Shown here one piece after another: positions 1 through 6,791 of a stretch of 32,399 bases of DNA. The notes under the pieces are model-generated. The model was not told where the DNA came from. It did not search any database and saw only the letters and a list, made by a program, of their open reading frames with translations. The position numbers and the translations under genes are program-made. Each line of letters begins with the position of its first letter. Position 1 is the first letter of the stretch. Origin of the DNA: a virus; the IMG/VR virus record IMGVR_UViG_3300020427_000006, positions 1-32,399 of that record, one strand, 5' to 3'.

Positions 1-2
1 AT

Positions 3-788
3 GATGAGGACGGCAATCCGCAACGCGTTAAAATTGGTTCAGGAACATCATTTGAAAGCGGACAAACCTACAGTCCCAATGTAGACAGTAGTGGACGAGT
101 ACAGGAGATTCAAACTGATAGGGGAGGACGAGCCATCGCTGATCCTCAATTGTCACAAAGTGAAGCCATCAACCTTATTGAAGGTCTTGGTCCCACTCCA
201 AGCTGGGATCAACTACAGGGAATGAAAGATCAATTAGTAAACGCTGATATCCTCACCACGGATCAAGATGAACAACGGAACATGTACCAGTATCTCATCA
301 ATGAAATGCTGCGATCAGGGCAAAGCGAAAGAGGAGCTCAACTTATAGATGAGGAATGGATTCCTGAAGCATGGAGGCGGACGGGAAGCCAAACGTGGAC
401 CGATCCCGCTGATCCTGACTTATGGCGAGACATAAAAGGATTAAATCTTTTTACAGGTTTTGAGAACCCGGGAGTATTTAATCTTAATGAAGTAGAGGGC
501 AGAGGCCTCGCTTCATTTCCACAATTTCAACCAGGATGGGCGCAAGGAGATCCCGATAAAGGTGAAGGACTTGGAATCATGGACTACGGAGCACTGCTGG
601 AAGGAATGTTCACGGGACTTACGCCACTTAAATACGCAAAGATGCTGGGACAAAAGGTTCTAGACAGTGATCTCTATGGGGATGCAGCACAGATGGGTGT
701 CCTAGGACTTGAGACTCCCTTTAAGGCCGTTGACTTTCTGACTGAGCAAATTGACAAGCTCAGTAAAAAATTCACGGGGAAGAAATGA
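3..788 (+). CDS. C-terminal part of an unrecognised virion-region protein (cut by window start)
   Basis: The frame is open from the first bases of the window, so the gene begins outside it. The TTG at 150 is only an internal codon. The visible 261 residues have no motif I recognise. The first 50 or so are polar and Gly/Ser/Asp-rich, followed by a mixed region rich in Trp, Pro and Leu and a basic Lys-rich C-terminus ending KKFTGKK. There is no signal peptide or membrane segment in the visible part. The stop overlaps the next gene as ATGA, so the two are probably translationally coupled. Its place just before a lysis cassette suggests a late virion or tail-associated protein, but that is inference from position only. 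Confidence 0.7.
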   Translation, partial: DEDGNPQRVKIGSGTSFESGQTYSPNVDSSGRVQEIQTDRGGRAIADPQLSQSEAINLIEGLGPTPSWDQLQGMKDQLVNADILTTDQDEQRNMYQYLINEMLRSGQSERGAQLIDEEWIPEAWRRTGSQTWTDPADPDLWRDIKGLNLFTGFENPGVFNLNEVEGRGLASFPQFQPGWAQGDPDKGEGLGIMDYGALLEGMFTGLTPLKYAKMLGQKVLDSDLYGDAAQMGVLGLETPFKAVDFLTEQIDKLSKKFTGKK

Positions 789-1309
789 CCCAATTCACTC
801 CAAACGACCAATTTCGTCAACTACCGTCGGGCTTGAGTGGTATATTTGGCCTAGGAGGAGGACCAAGAGGTGATTTATGGCCGCCACGACCACGTGTACC
901 GCATATTCAACAACCATTTAATCAAGATCCTTATGGCATCAAGCCAATGGGAGAGCAGATAACAGGATTTGGTGAAACACTTGGAGGATATGGTGAGCAG
1001 CTGGGCGGATTTGAATCCACACTGGGTGGATTCGGAGAACAGATGGGAGGATACGGTGAACAACTTGGTGGATTTGAATCGGCATTGGGAGGAATAGGCG
1101 AACAGATGGGAGGATTCGGCAACCAATTTAATAAGCTTAACGAGAAACTTTCCTCTATGGAGCAGGGCATCGCCAGCCTAACTGAAAAATTCGGCACGAC
1201 GCAACAGCAGAACCAGCCGCAGCAGAACTACAATCCTTACGCTTCCCTTTTCGGAGGAGGCATGTTTAGTCCTTTCGGGGGCTTAGGCGGATTGTTTGGG
1301 AGATATTGA
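785..1309 (+). CDS. Glycine-rich heptad-repeat protein, probably structural
   Basis: This 174-residue protein has a Pro-rich N-terminus and then about eight 7-residue units of the type GGYGEQL, GGFESTL and GGFGEQM (residues about 61-116). An aromatic or Ile and a Leu or Met are spaced four apart within each unit, as in coiled-coil a/d positions, but with two glycines per unit. A conventional coiled coil follows (residues about 117-138, NKLNEKLSSMEQGIASLTEKF), then a Gln/Asn-rich linker and a Gly/Phe-rich C-terminus. I do not recognise the family. An elongated trimeric or fibrous virion component is plausible from the repeat, but this is inference. It overlaps the upstream stop (ATGA) and the downstream start. 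Confidence 0.75.
   Translation: MTQFTPNDQFRQLPSGLSGIFGLGGGPRGDLWPPRPRVPHIQQPFNQDPYGIKPMGEQITGFGETLGGYGEQLGGFESTLGGFGEQMGGYGEQLGGFESALGGIGEQMGGFGNQFNKLNEKLSSMEQGIASLTEKFGTTQQQNQPQQNYNPYASLFGGGMFSPFGGLGGLFGRY
965..1132 (+). repeat. Eight 21-nt in-frame coding repeats with a 63-nt super-period
   Basis: Units start at 965, 986, 1007, 1028, 1049, 1070, 1091 and 1112 and are exactly 21 nt each. The order cycles through a Tyr-GEQL type, a Phe-ES-x-L type and a GEQM type, so a three-unit block (63 nt) appears to have been duplicated. Third positions differ between copies, which means the protein pattern is maintained and the duplication is not recent. Confidence 0.85.
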
Positions 1310-1527
1310 TGAATTTTAATTTCAAGGACAGCATCTGGTTTATAGGAATTATCATTGCCCTGGGGGCGACCTGGGGAATGATGAGCCAGCGCGTCACGGC
1401 GCTGGAAAAAGACGTGGGTAATGTGGAAAGCGCGATCATTTTGTTCACTAAAATGGAAACGCGCCTCGCGGTCATTGAGACCGAAGTAAAAAATATCAAT
1501 AAAAAACTTGATGATTTGAAGAGGTAA
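1309..1527 (+). CDS. Small one-pass membrane protein with coiled coil, holin- or spanin-like position
   Basis: The start is taken as the ATG at 1309, which overlaps the upstream TGA by one base. A TTG three bases earlier is the alternative. The 72-residue product has one N-terminal membrane segment (residues about 8-23, IWFIGIIIALGATWGM), then a predicted coiled coil with Val/Leu/Ile heptads to a basic end (KKLDDLKR). It lies immediately before the lysozyme gene. Its layout (membrane anchor, then SQRVTALEKDVG) resembles those of the proteins at 2155 and 2601. A role in lysis or membrane anchoring is inferred from the neighbourhood. One membrane span is also compatible with a class III-type holin. 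Confidence 0.75.
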   Translation: MNFNFKDSIWFIGIIIALGATWGMMSQRVTALEKDVGNVESAIILFTKMETRLAVIETEVKNINKKLDDLKR

Positions 1528-1529
1528 AA

Positions 1530-1967
1530 ATGGGTGATTATAAAAACCTGGAGGCACGAATCAAGGTCCATGAAGGATTTAGAAACACTGTATACCTCGA
1601 TACTCTTTCTAATAAAACGATCGGGTGGGGCCATCTCTGCACTAAAGATGAAATTTGGGAAGAGGGAAAGGAGTATTCCGAAGAGGAACTTCACCGCGTA
1701 TTCATCACAGATCTTAATCGAGCCATTGACGGGGCAAACAAACTCTGCCACGACATAGAGCTTCCCGAATTAGCCAAGGAAATAATAATTGAGATGGTAT
1801 TTCAGCTTGGAGCTGGTGGTGTTTCCAAGTTCAAAAAATTTTGGAAATTTTTAAGAGAAGGCAAGTTTTTTGATGCGAGCTGCGAGATGCTCGACTCGAG
1901 ATGGGCCAAGCAGACACCCAACCGTGCCCATGAGCTGAGTGAATTAATGAAAAGCATCGATGCATAA
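1530..1967 (+). CDS. Endolysin, T4-type lysozyme (GH24 muramidase)
   Basis: The 145-residue product carries the GH24 catalytic triad Glu15 (VHEGF), Asp24 (YLDTL) and Thr30 (KTIGWGH). The spacing (9 and 6 residues) matches Glu11, Asp20 and Thr26 of T4 lysozyme. The IGWGHL motif follows. Enzymes of this family hydrolyse the N-acetylmuramic acid to N-acetylglucosamine bond of peptidoglycan at the end of infection. There is no signal peptide or SAR segment, so release should need a holin. Candidates are the small membrane proteins at 1309, 2524 and 2601. The stop overlaps the downstream lipoprotein gene by 8 bases. Confidence 0.93.
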   Translation: MGDYKNLEARIKVHEGFRNTVYLDTLSNKTIGWGHLCTKDEIWEEGKEYSEEELHRVFITDLNRAIDGANKLCHDIELPELAKEIIIEMVFQLGAGGVSKFKKFWKFLREGKFFDASCEMLDSRWAKQTPNRAHELSELMKSIDA

Positions 1968-2151
1968 AATAGTGATACCTTTTATTTTTTTGTGTATCAT
2001 AATGGTATGTTTTAATCTTTACGGCTGTAGTATGTCAATGAAACCGCATAAGACATCCGTTACATACGGGGTGTCCGATACGGAAAAAGATAATGGAAAA
2101 GATTCTGTTAAGGAATCTTTTACAGTGAAGCAGGATTTTTTATGGGAGTAG
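1960..2151 (+). CDS. Small lipoprotein, candidate outer-membrane spanin subunit
   Basis: The 63-residue protein has a basic start (MHK), a hydrophobic stretch of about 17 residues and a lipobox-like sequence LYGC at residues about 20-23, followed by a short polar mature chain of about 40 residues. This is the architecture of an o-spanin (Rz1-like) lipoprotein, which would sit in the outer membrane and pair with an inner-membrane coiled-coil protein such as the next gene. It overlaps the lysozyme gene, as lysis genes often do. It is not Pro-rich as Rz1 is, so it could be another small phage lipoprotein. Confidence 0.65.
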   Translation: MHKIVIPFIFLCIIMVCFNLYGCSMSMKPHKTSVTYGVSDTEKDNGKDSVKESFTVKQDFLWE

Positions 2152-2154
2152 ACA

Positions 2155-2523
2155 ATGAACGGACTTAAGATATCCTTCGCCGTCGTGGCGTTTGTGCTGG
2201 TTCAGGGGATTGGCGTCATATGGTACGTCTCGAAATTAGATTCTCGGGTGGACCAGATGTATAAAAGCTTCGAAGAGGAAAATAAAAAAGAAGTCATCGA
2301 AAATCAGGTCAAAATGAAAATTGATCTGGAAAATCTCATTGCAGATGTCAAGGAGCTACAAAGAGAAATGAAGCAGATGAATAAAAAAGACAAAGAAATA
2401 GTTAAGCAGAATAAATCTATAGAGCGCCAGCATAAAGATCTTTTCGAAATGTTGCAGGGAGGGTCTAATAATATGATTCAGCAAAACCAGACTAAGGGTG
2501 GCGCTTACAGCTACGGAGACTAA
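2155..2523 (+). CDS. Membrane-anchored coiled-coil protein, candidate inner-membrane spanin
   Basis: The 122-residue protein has one N-terminal membrane segment (residues about 5-25), then a long charged helix (residues about 26-95) with clear heptads, rich in Lys, Glu and Gln, and a polar Gly/Gln tail. An N-terminal anchor followed by a periplasmic coiled coil is the layout of i-spanins. It comes directly after a small lipoprotein, which fits a two-gene spanin pair. The residues after the membrane segment (WYVSKLDSRVDQM) resemble those of the proteins at 1309 and 2601. Confidence 0.65.
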   Translation: MNGLKISFAVVAFVLVQGIGVIWYVSKLDSRVDQMYKSFEEENKKEVIENQVKMKIDLENLIADVKELQREMKQMNKKDKEIVKQNKSIERQHKDLFEMLQGGSNNMIQQNQTKGGAYSYGD

Positions 2524-2601
2524 ATGACTGATTGGTTTGATAAGTTGATCATAGCTATAGGAATTACGGCAGTAATAATATTTGTAATGGTGGTGGTGTA
2601 A
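2524..2601 (+). CDS. 25-residue single-span membrane peptide
   Basis: A very short frame fits exactly between its neighbours: its ATG directly follows the upstream TAA, and its own stop overlaps the next ATG (TAATG). The product starts MTDWFDKL and continues with about 17 hydrophobic residues ending FVMVVV. The placement and hydrophobicity support a real small membrane peptide of the lysis cassette. A holin or holin regulator role is only a guess. I see no strong ribosome binding site, so coupled translation is likely. Confidence 0.5.
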   Translation: MTDWFDKLIIAIGITAVIIFVMVVV

Positions 2602-3011
2602 TGGCAAATGATAGACTCGATGTATCGGATAGAACAGCGATCAGCATGCCTATGCGCAACCTTTTGGCGATTCTCGCAACGGTCGGAATTGGCGTCTATA
2701 GTTATTTTGGTATGCAGGAGCGCATAAATTCTCTGGAAACTCGTGTAACACTGTCCGAGTCAGATCTTACAAAAAACACGGAATTCCGCATAAAATGGCC
2801 ACGAGGTGAATTAGGGTCCCTCCCTGCCGACGCTCAGCAGGATTTATTATTGGAATTTATGGCCTCCCAGGTCGAGTCCATGCAGTCTGATATGGAGTCA
2901 ATGATGAGCAATACCGTAAATATAAAGAGGTCTCAGCAGGACATAGAGCGATTGCTCAATGATGTCGAGAAGCTCAAGGACAAACTGAGGGAATCAAATG
3001 GAAGTAATTAG
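2601..3011 (+). CDS. Membrane-anchored coiled-coil protein
   Basis: The 136-residue protein has a short cytoplasmic N-terminus (about 18 residues), a membrane segment (residues about 20-37, LLAILATVGIGVYSYF) and a helical segment QERINSLETRV. A region with KWPRGELGSLPADAQQD follows, then a C-terminal coiled coil with many Gln, Asp, Met and Leu residues. I recognise no enzyme motif. It is the third protein of this anchor-plus-coil type in the cassette. It overlaps the downstream start by 14 bases. Confidence 0.7.
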   Translation: MANDRLDVSDRTAISMPMRNLLAILATVGIGVYSYFGMQERINSLETRVTLSESDLTKNTEFRIKWPRGELGSLPADAQQDLLLEFMASQVESMQSDMESMMSNTVNIKRSQQDIERLLNDVEKLKDKLRESNGSN

Positions 3012-3312
3012 TGTAATAGTCATGTTCATATTTGGAAATATGAACGATCAGGAGCATAGAATGACGCAGTATGTTCCAATGGAATCACTGTCCTCATGCA
3101 TGAAGGAAGTGAGAATACTCAAGAAAAAAGAAACAGATTATACAAAGGACGCATTCTGCGGTCCGGCACTCGTGGAACTGAGTGATGACGGGGAAATCCT
3201 GACATTGCATACGGAGATCCCGGAAGGAGCGAAGATGGTCAGAAAAAAAATAAGCAAGGAAGCTTTTGAAAGATGGACGTTGAGATCTAAAGAGAAATGG
3301 AATAAGAAATGA
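2998..3312 (+). CDS. Unrecognised small protein, possibly exported
   Basis: The product is 104 residues with a hydrophobic N-terminus (MEVISVIVMFIFGNM) and then a polar, Lys/Glu-rich body with two cysteines (in SSCMKE and AFCGPA) and a basic C-terminus. The hydrophobic start and paired cysteines suggest a membrane-anchored or periplasmic protein. The arrangement resembles the next gene, which also has a hydrophobic start and Cys in EECLSQKKD and FCLEM. The start overlaps the upstream gene by 14 bases. Function unknown. Confidence 0.6.
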   Translation: MEVISVIVMFIFGNMNDQEHRMTQYVPMESLSSCMKEVRILKKKETDYTKDAFCGPALVELSDDGEILTLHTEIPEGAKMVRKKISKEAFERWTLRSKEKWNKK

Positions 3313-3316
3313 TTCA

Positions 3317-3610
3317 ATGTCAACAGTTTGGTTTTTAATTGCACTCATATCCGTTGCTGGTTTTCCCGCACTGCAATATAAAGGATATTACGCTTATCAC
3401 ACAAAGGAAGAATGCCTTTCACAAAAAAAGGATCTAGAAAATTTTGTAATAGAACAGGAAATTACCAAAGGACACGACACCATATATGTTGACACATTTT
3501 GCCTGGAAATGAAAGCCTTCCCTGATCAATTGGAAGAGTATAAAAAACGGCGGAATATCGACGAAATAGAAAGGTCCAATCATACACCGGCTACCCTACA
3601 AACGCTCTGA
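3317..3610 (+). CDS. Unrecognised small exported or membrane-anchored protein
   Basis: The 97-residue product starts with a hydrophobic segment (MSTVWFLIALISVAGFPALQ) that could be a signal anchor. A compact domain follows with YKGYYAYHTKEEC and later DTIYVDTFCLEMKAFP. The two cysteines could pair in the periplasm. It is the last gene of the plus-strand lysis cassette and faces the carbamoyltransferase gene end to end with a 23-base gap. I see no convincing terminator in that gap. Function unknown. Confidence 0.6.
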   Translation: MSTVWFLIALISVAGFPALQYKGYYAYHTKEECLSQKKDLENFVIEQEITKGHDTIYVDTFCLEMKAFPDQLEEYKKRRNIDEIERSNHTPATLQTL

Positions 3611-3633
3611 GAGGCTTTAAAACAAGAAAAATT

Positions 3634-5277
3634 TTAAGAAATTTCTTTAGACAAAATAATTTCCTTTTCTGGAAACCATAATATATCTATATCTGACCTT
3701 TCATAGGTGTTCATAGCATCCACAGGACTTTCTACCAAAGCTTCACCAGCTAAATTAAAACTAGTATTTAATAATACCGGCACACCAGTTTTTTCATAAA
3801 ACGAATTCAACAAATTATAAAAATGTGGTATATCTAAATTAACTGTTTGCACCCTACAAGAATTATCTACATGAACAACGCCTGGTATATCATTACTCTT
3901 CACATTAAAGGACATTGTCATAAATTCAGATTTTTTTAATCCTAATGTATCAAAATAATCACCAAAATATTCTTCTAATATAGAACAAGCAAAAGGCCTA
4001 TACCATTCTCTATTCTTTATTTTATTTATAATCTCCTTTGCATTTGGTCTTCTAGCGTCAAATAATATTGACCTATTACCTAATGCTCTAGGACCAGCTT
4101 CTGCCATTCCATTATAAACTGCAACAACTTTACCTTGTGTTAAATAATCAGCAATATCATCTACACTACAATTGATACCTTTTACTTTAATATTATGTTT
4201 TACACCGTTAAAAAAAGTATTTTTTATAGGAGATATATTACAATTTTTTGTTTTATCTCGGTAAACATACATTGCTGAACCTATACTATTGCCTGTATCG
4301 TCAGCAATAGGTTCAAAATAAAAATTTACATTTGGCAAGTTTTTAACTAGATAAGAGTTTGTAACAACATTTAAACCATATCCACCACTTATACATACAT
4401 TTTTTATACCTGTTTCATTAATATATTTTTTAACTAAATCTAATACAACTTCTTGTGTTTGTTTTTGCACTTGATAAGAGTAATCAGCATAAAAAGAATA
4501 ATCATCTTTTTTTAATTCTCTACTATTATTTAAATTTTTATTTAAGTGTTCTTTTAAGAATATAGGCTTTAAATATCCACCATGAATAAAATAGTTAGAT
4601 ATTGGTATATTATCTACAAACAAACTTTTAAAATTTTTATTTTTACCATAAGAAGATAATCCCATGGTTTTTCCATTTTCTAACGAATCTTCACCAATTA
4701 ATGATGTGGCTGTTTCATACACTTTAGTAATATTATATGTGCTTTCTGCAACACACTCACAACCTAAAAATTGTTTTTTTATTTTGTTTAGAGTTTTATT
4801 ATTTTCAACATCATGGTTTTCACCAATATTTTCTACCCAATATGATTTGTAAATAGCTTTAAAATTGTTTGGATAAGATGATACAAAAACGGTTTCACTT
4901 TCTCTTAAGCCATCTATTTTTGCACCATTTCTATCTATTACAAATGTTAAACTTTTTTCAAATCCACTATTATAAAAGGCCAAGCTAGCATGAGCTAAGT
5001 GATGATTGTTACAAAATCTTAAAATGTCTGAATTGGGATAATATTTTTTTAAATAATTTTCAAAAAAAACATTCCACGGGGCATCCCAGGTAGGAGAACA
5101 AATTAAAATAAAATCAACCTCTTCATAATTTTTAATAACATATTCTAAAGCTTTAAATGGACTATTATCCCTTTTAATTCTAGTAAGTCTTTCTTCTTTT
5201 TGAAAATACTCAATCTTGCCGTTATTTAAAACAACAACGCTACTATCGTGAAATGGAGACATACTTAAAATTTTCAT
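3634..5277 (-). CDS. Carbamoyltransferase of the NodU/CmcH/TobZ family
   Basis: The 547-residue protein has the family layout. The N-terminal Kae1-like part has HDSS (10-13), HHLAHA (92-97), VIDRNGAKIDG (113-123) and GLSSYGK, then SGGYGLNVVTNS. The C-terminal domain has GPRALGNRSIL, NREWYRPFA and LLNTSFN. The family uses carbamoyl phosphate and ATP to place a carbamoyl group on a hydroxyl of a sugar, antibiotic or (in some phages) modified base. It overlaps the upstream pyruvyltransferase-like gene by 4 bases (ATGA), so both should act in one pathway, probably surface glycan modification. It is very AT-rich (9 G/C in 60 bases at 4501), unlike its upstream neighbour, suggesting recent acquisition. 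Length is near the family norm, so it looks intact. Confidence 0.9.
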   Translation of the reverse strand: MKILSMSPFHDSSVVVLNNGKIEYFQKEERLTRIKRDNSPFKALEYVIKNYEEVDFILICSPTWDAPWNVFFENYLKKYYPNSDILRFCNNHHLAHASLAFYNSGFEKSLTFVIDRNGAKIDGLRESETVFVSSYPNNFKAIYKSYWVENIGENHDVENNKTLNKIKKQFLGCECVAESTYNITKVYETATSLIGEDSLENGKTMGLSSYGKNKNFKSLFVDNIPISNYFIHGGYLKPIFLKEHLNKNLNNSRELKKDDYSFYADYSYQVQKQTQEVVLDLVKKYINETGIKNVCISGGYGLNVVTNSYLVKNLPNVNFYFEPIADDTGNSIGSAMYVYRDKTKNCNISPIKNTFFNGVKHNIKVKGINCSVDDIADYLTQGKVVAVYNGMAEAGPRALGNRSILFDARRPNAKEIINKIKNREWYRPFACSILEEYFGDYFDTLGLKKSEFMTMSFNVKSNDIPGVVHVDNSCRVQTVNLDIPHFYNLLNSFYEKTGVPVLLNTSFNLAGEALVESPVDAMNTYERSDIDILWFPEKEIILSKEIS

Positions 5278-6191
5278 ACTGCTTCAGCGAATGAGAAAGG
5301 TTTCTGTTTCTCCATCCAATCAAAAAGCTGATCATAATAAGGTTGAGCCTTTTCTATCTCTTCCACGTGCTTCGAAAACGTACGCGCGTCATACCACCCT
5401 TTCATAAATTCAAATACTGTGCGATCCTCTTGATCATAAGGAAAAGGCATTTGAGGACCTATGGCCAAGTGACAGGCAGCAGTGTCCAGGAACCCCTCAT
5501 TCTTCCAGGAATTTCCCTTGAAGACGTAGAAGGGACATCTGGCTATGCACGCCGCATACATTTCGTGATGCCTGCTTGTAATAAAATATTCAGCGGTTGA
5601 TAATCGAGAGATGACATCCTCCCACTTATCCGTAAAAATATTCACAGAAGGAATATTTTTTCTTCTCAGATCGTGATCGTGAGAAAAACTTCCGATGACG
5701 ACGCCGTCACGGGTTAAATGATTAAAAAAAGATTCACCCCATCCTGGATAAAGACCAGTAGGTTTCATATTGTAGGACAAGTCCAGGTGCAGATGAGCGT
5801 TGATGTTATGCTTGTTGAGCTCGGACTGTGATTTAATGTCACGCACCGAGACGTAGGATTCTTGAAGAATTTTTTTCAATTCCTTGGAAAGTGTCATCTG
5901 CTGCCACACCGTGTTGATTAGAAATATTTTTTTCTTCAGGGAATAAGCCTTGGAAATGAGCTCCAGGTACCATTTGGCCAGAGGCCTGTCGTGATGCATT
6001 GTTCCTTCTCCATTAATAACTATTCCCTCAGCGTCTTTAAAATTTTTTTCACTGTACTGGGGAAACTCCCCATTCTTAACTGATTCTAAAATAACATAAC
6101 CATTCTCTTTTAAATCATTATGAAGATAATCCATTACCGCTCTGCATCCGTCATGGAAATCAGAAGTATCGTTAAAGACCATTATTTTCAT
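5274..6191 (-). CDS. Polysaccharide pyruvyl transferase-like enzyme
   Basis: The 305-residue protein shows the pattern of the PS_pyruv_trans (CsaB/WcaK-like) family. There is an N-terminal Rossmann-like half with GIVINGEGTMHHD (about 56-68) and VRDIKSQSELNKHNI, then a second half ending in FITSRHHEMYAACIARCPFYVF, equivalent to the family's GRLHA...A..G.P segment. The fold is GT-B-like, and family members transfer ketal-pyruvyl groups or act as sugar transferases. Substrate cannot be told. It sits between small genes (upstream overlap TGATG-type with 6188-6334) and the carbamoyltransferase. A glycan-decorating pair is the simplest reading; DNA base modification is the alternative. Confidence 0.75.
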   Translation of the reverse strand: MKIMVFNDTSDFHDGCRAVMDYLHNDLKENGYVILESVKNGEFPQYSEKNFKDAEGIVINGEGTMHHDRPLAKWYLELISKAYSLKKKIFLINTVWQQMTLSKELKKILQESYVSVRDIKSQSELNKHNINAHLHLDLSYNMKPTGLYPGWGESFFNHLTRDGVVIGSFSHDHDLRRKNIPSVNIFTDKWEDVISRLSTAEYFITSRHHEMYAACIARCPFYVFKGNSWKNEGFLDTAACHLAIGPQMPFPYDQEDRTVFEFMKGWYDARTFSKHVEEIEKAQPYYDQLFDWMEKQKPFSFAEAV

Positions 6192-6334
6192 TTCTTTTTT
6201 TCAACTTTTAAATTTTTAAACAGTCTTTTATCCAACAAAGGACCATAATAATAAACGGTGCTCCATTCATCAAGATAATTTTTACTTTTATATGTTTGAA
6301 AATAGAATTTTTTATTTATTGTTTTCTTATTCAT
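6188..6334 (-). CDS. Small basic unrecognised protein (48 aa)
   Basis: This frame starts at an ATG that overlaps the CHCC-finger gene stop (TGATG) and ends with a TGA overlapping the start of the pyruvyltransferase-like gene (ATGA). That double coupling is strong support for a real gene. The product is Lys/Tyr-rich: it starts MNKKTINKKFYFQTYKS, contains DEWSTVYYYGPLLDKRLF and ends KVEKKK. No known domain is visible. Confidence 0.6.
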   Translation of the reverse strand: MNKKTINKKFYFQTYKSKNYLDEWSTVYYYGPLLDKRLFKNLKVEKKK

Positions 6335-6582
6335 CAGCCACTTCCTTTCAAAATTTTATTAACATAGTCATTATCAATAGGTTCAATCTTGTCCTGCATT
6401 TCTTCCGAATGGGTTTTTTCTTTTGGCTCATATATAAATTGAGTGGAGCAATATTCACACATCGCTTTATTATCCTTATCAAAGGTGTACCACACAATAG
6501 GATGATCATCGGCACAGGAGAACGTTCTTGTATGAATTACTTTAGGTTTCCTTATGCTATAATGTTCTGGATTCCAGGGCAT
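6334..6582 (-). CDS. CHCC zinc-finger protein (zf-CHCC-like)
   Basis: The start is set at the ATG at 6582 because AAGGAG lies just upstream; an in-frame ATG at 6630 would overlap the upstream gene and lacks such a site. The 82-residue product starts MPWNPEHYSIRKP and has a C-x-x-x-HP...C-x-x-C-x-x-x-F arrangement (FSCADDHPIVWYTF, then CEYCSTQF). This is the CHCC finger known from the 13-kDa NADH dehydrogenase accessory subunit and small alphaproteobacterial proteins. It should bind zinc; its partner in a phage is unknown. It is coupled to the small genes on both sides. Confidence 0.75.
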   Translation of the reverse strand: MPWNPEHYSIRKPKVIHTRTFSCADDHPIVWYTFDKDNKAMCEYCSTQFIYEPKEKTHSEEMQDKIEPIDNDYVNKILKGSG

Positions 6583-6583
6583 T

Positions 6584-6790
6584 TTATATCTCCTTAGGTC
6601 TCGTGTATTTTGAATTTGAAGAAGGAACATATCCGTTACTTATCTTATCCCGGTACAATGCTCCGATGACCGCGTTCTTGGTTGTTCCAAAGATCTTTGC
6701 AATTTGACTGGCGCTATTGCATTTTGATAAATATTTCACATAACTTAATTCTGGATCACTCCATTTTCCTCGCGGTCGTGGTTTAATCAT
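6584..6790 (-). CDS. GcrA-like helix-turn-helix protein
   Basis: The 68-residue protein is almost entirely one DNA-binding unit: KWSDPELSYVKYL followed by SASQIAKIFGTTKNAVIGAL. This closely follows the N-terminal helix-turn-helix pattern of GcrA (ASQIA..LG.TRNAVIGKVHRL), the alphaproteobacterial cell-cycle regulator that works with sigma-70 at methylated sites. Only the DNA-binding part is present; the C-terminal sigma-binding region of GcrA is missing. It is followed after one base by the CHCC gene and preceded by the primase. It may retune host or phage promoters, which is an inference. Confidence 0.8.
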   Translation of the reverse strand: MIKPRPRGKWSDPELSYVKYLSKCNSASQIAKIFGTTKNAVIGALYRDKISNGYVPSSNSKYTRPKEI

Positions 6791-6791
6791 T

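Noticed and set aside
965-1132. Possible CRISPR array
   Set aside because: The 21-base units are contiguous coding repeats without spacers, and no cas gene is present.
875-1557. Several minus-strand open frames opposite the heptad-repeat and membrane-protein genes
   Set aside because: They mirror the repeat units or membrane segments of the plus-strand genes, which have coupled starts and stops.
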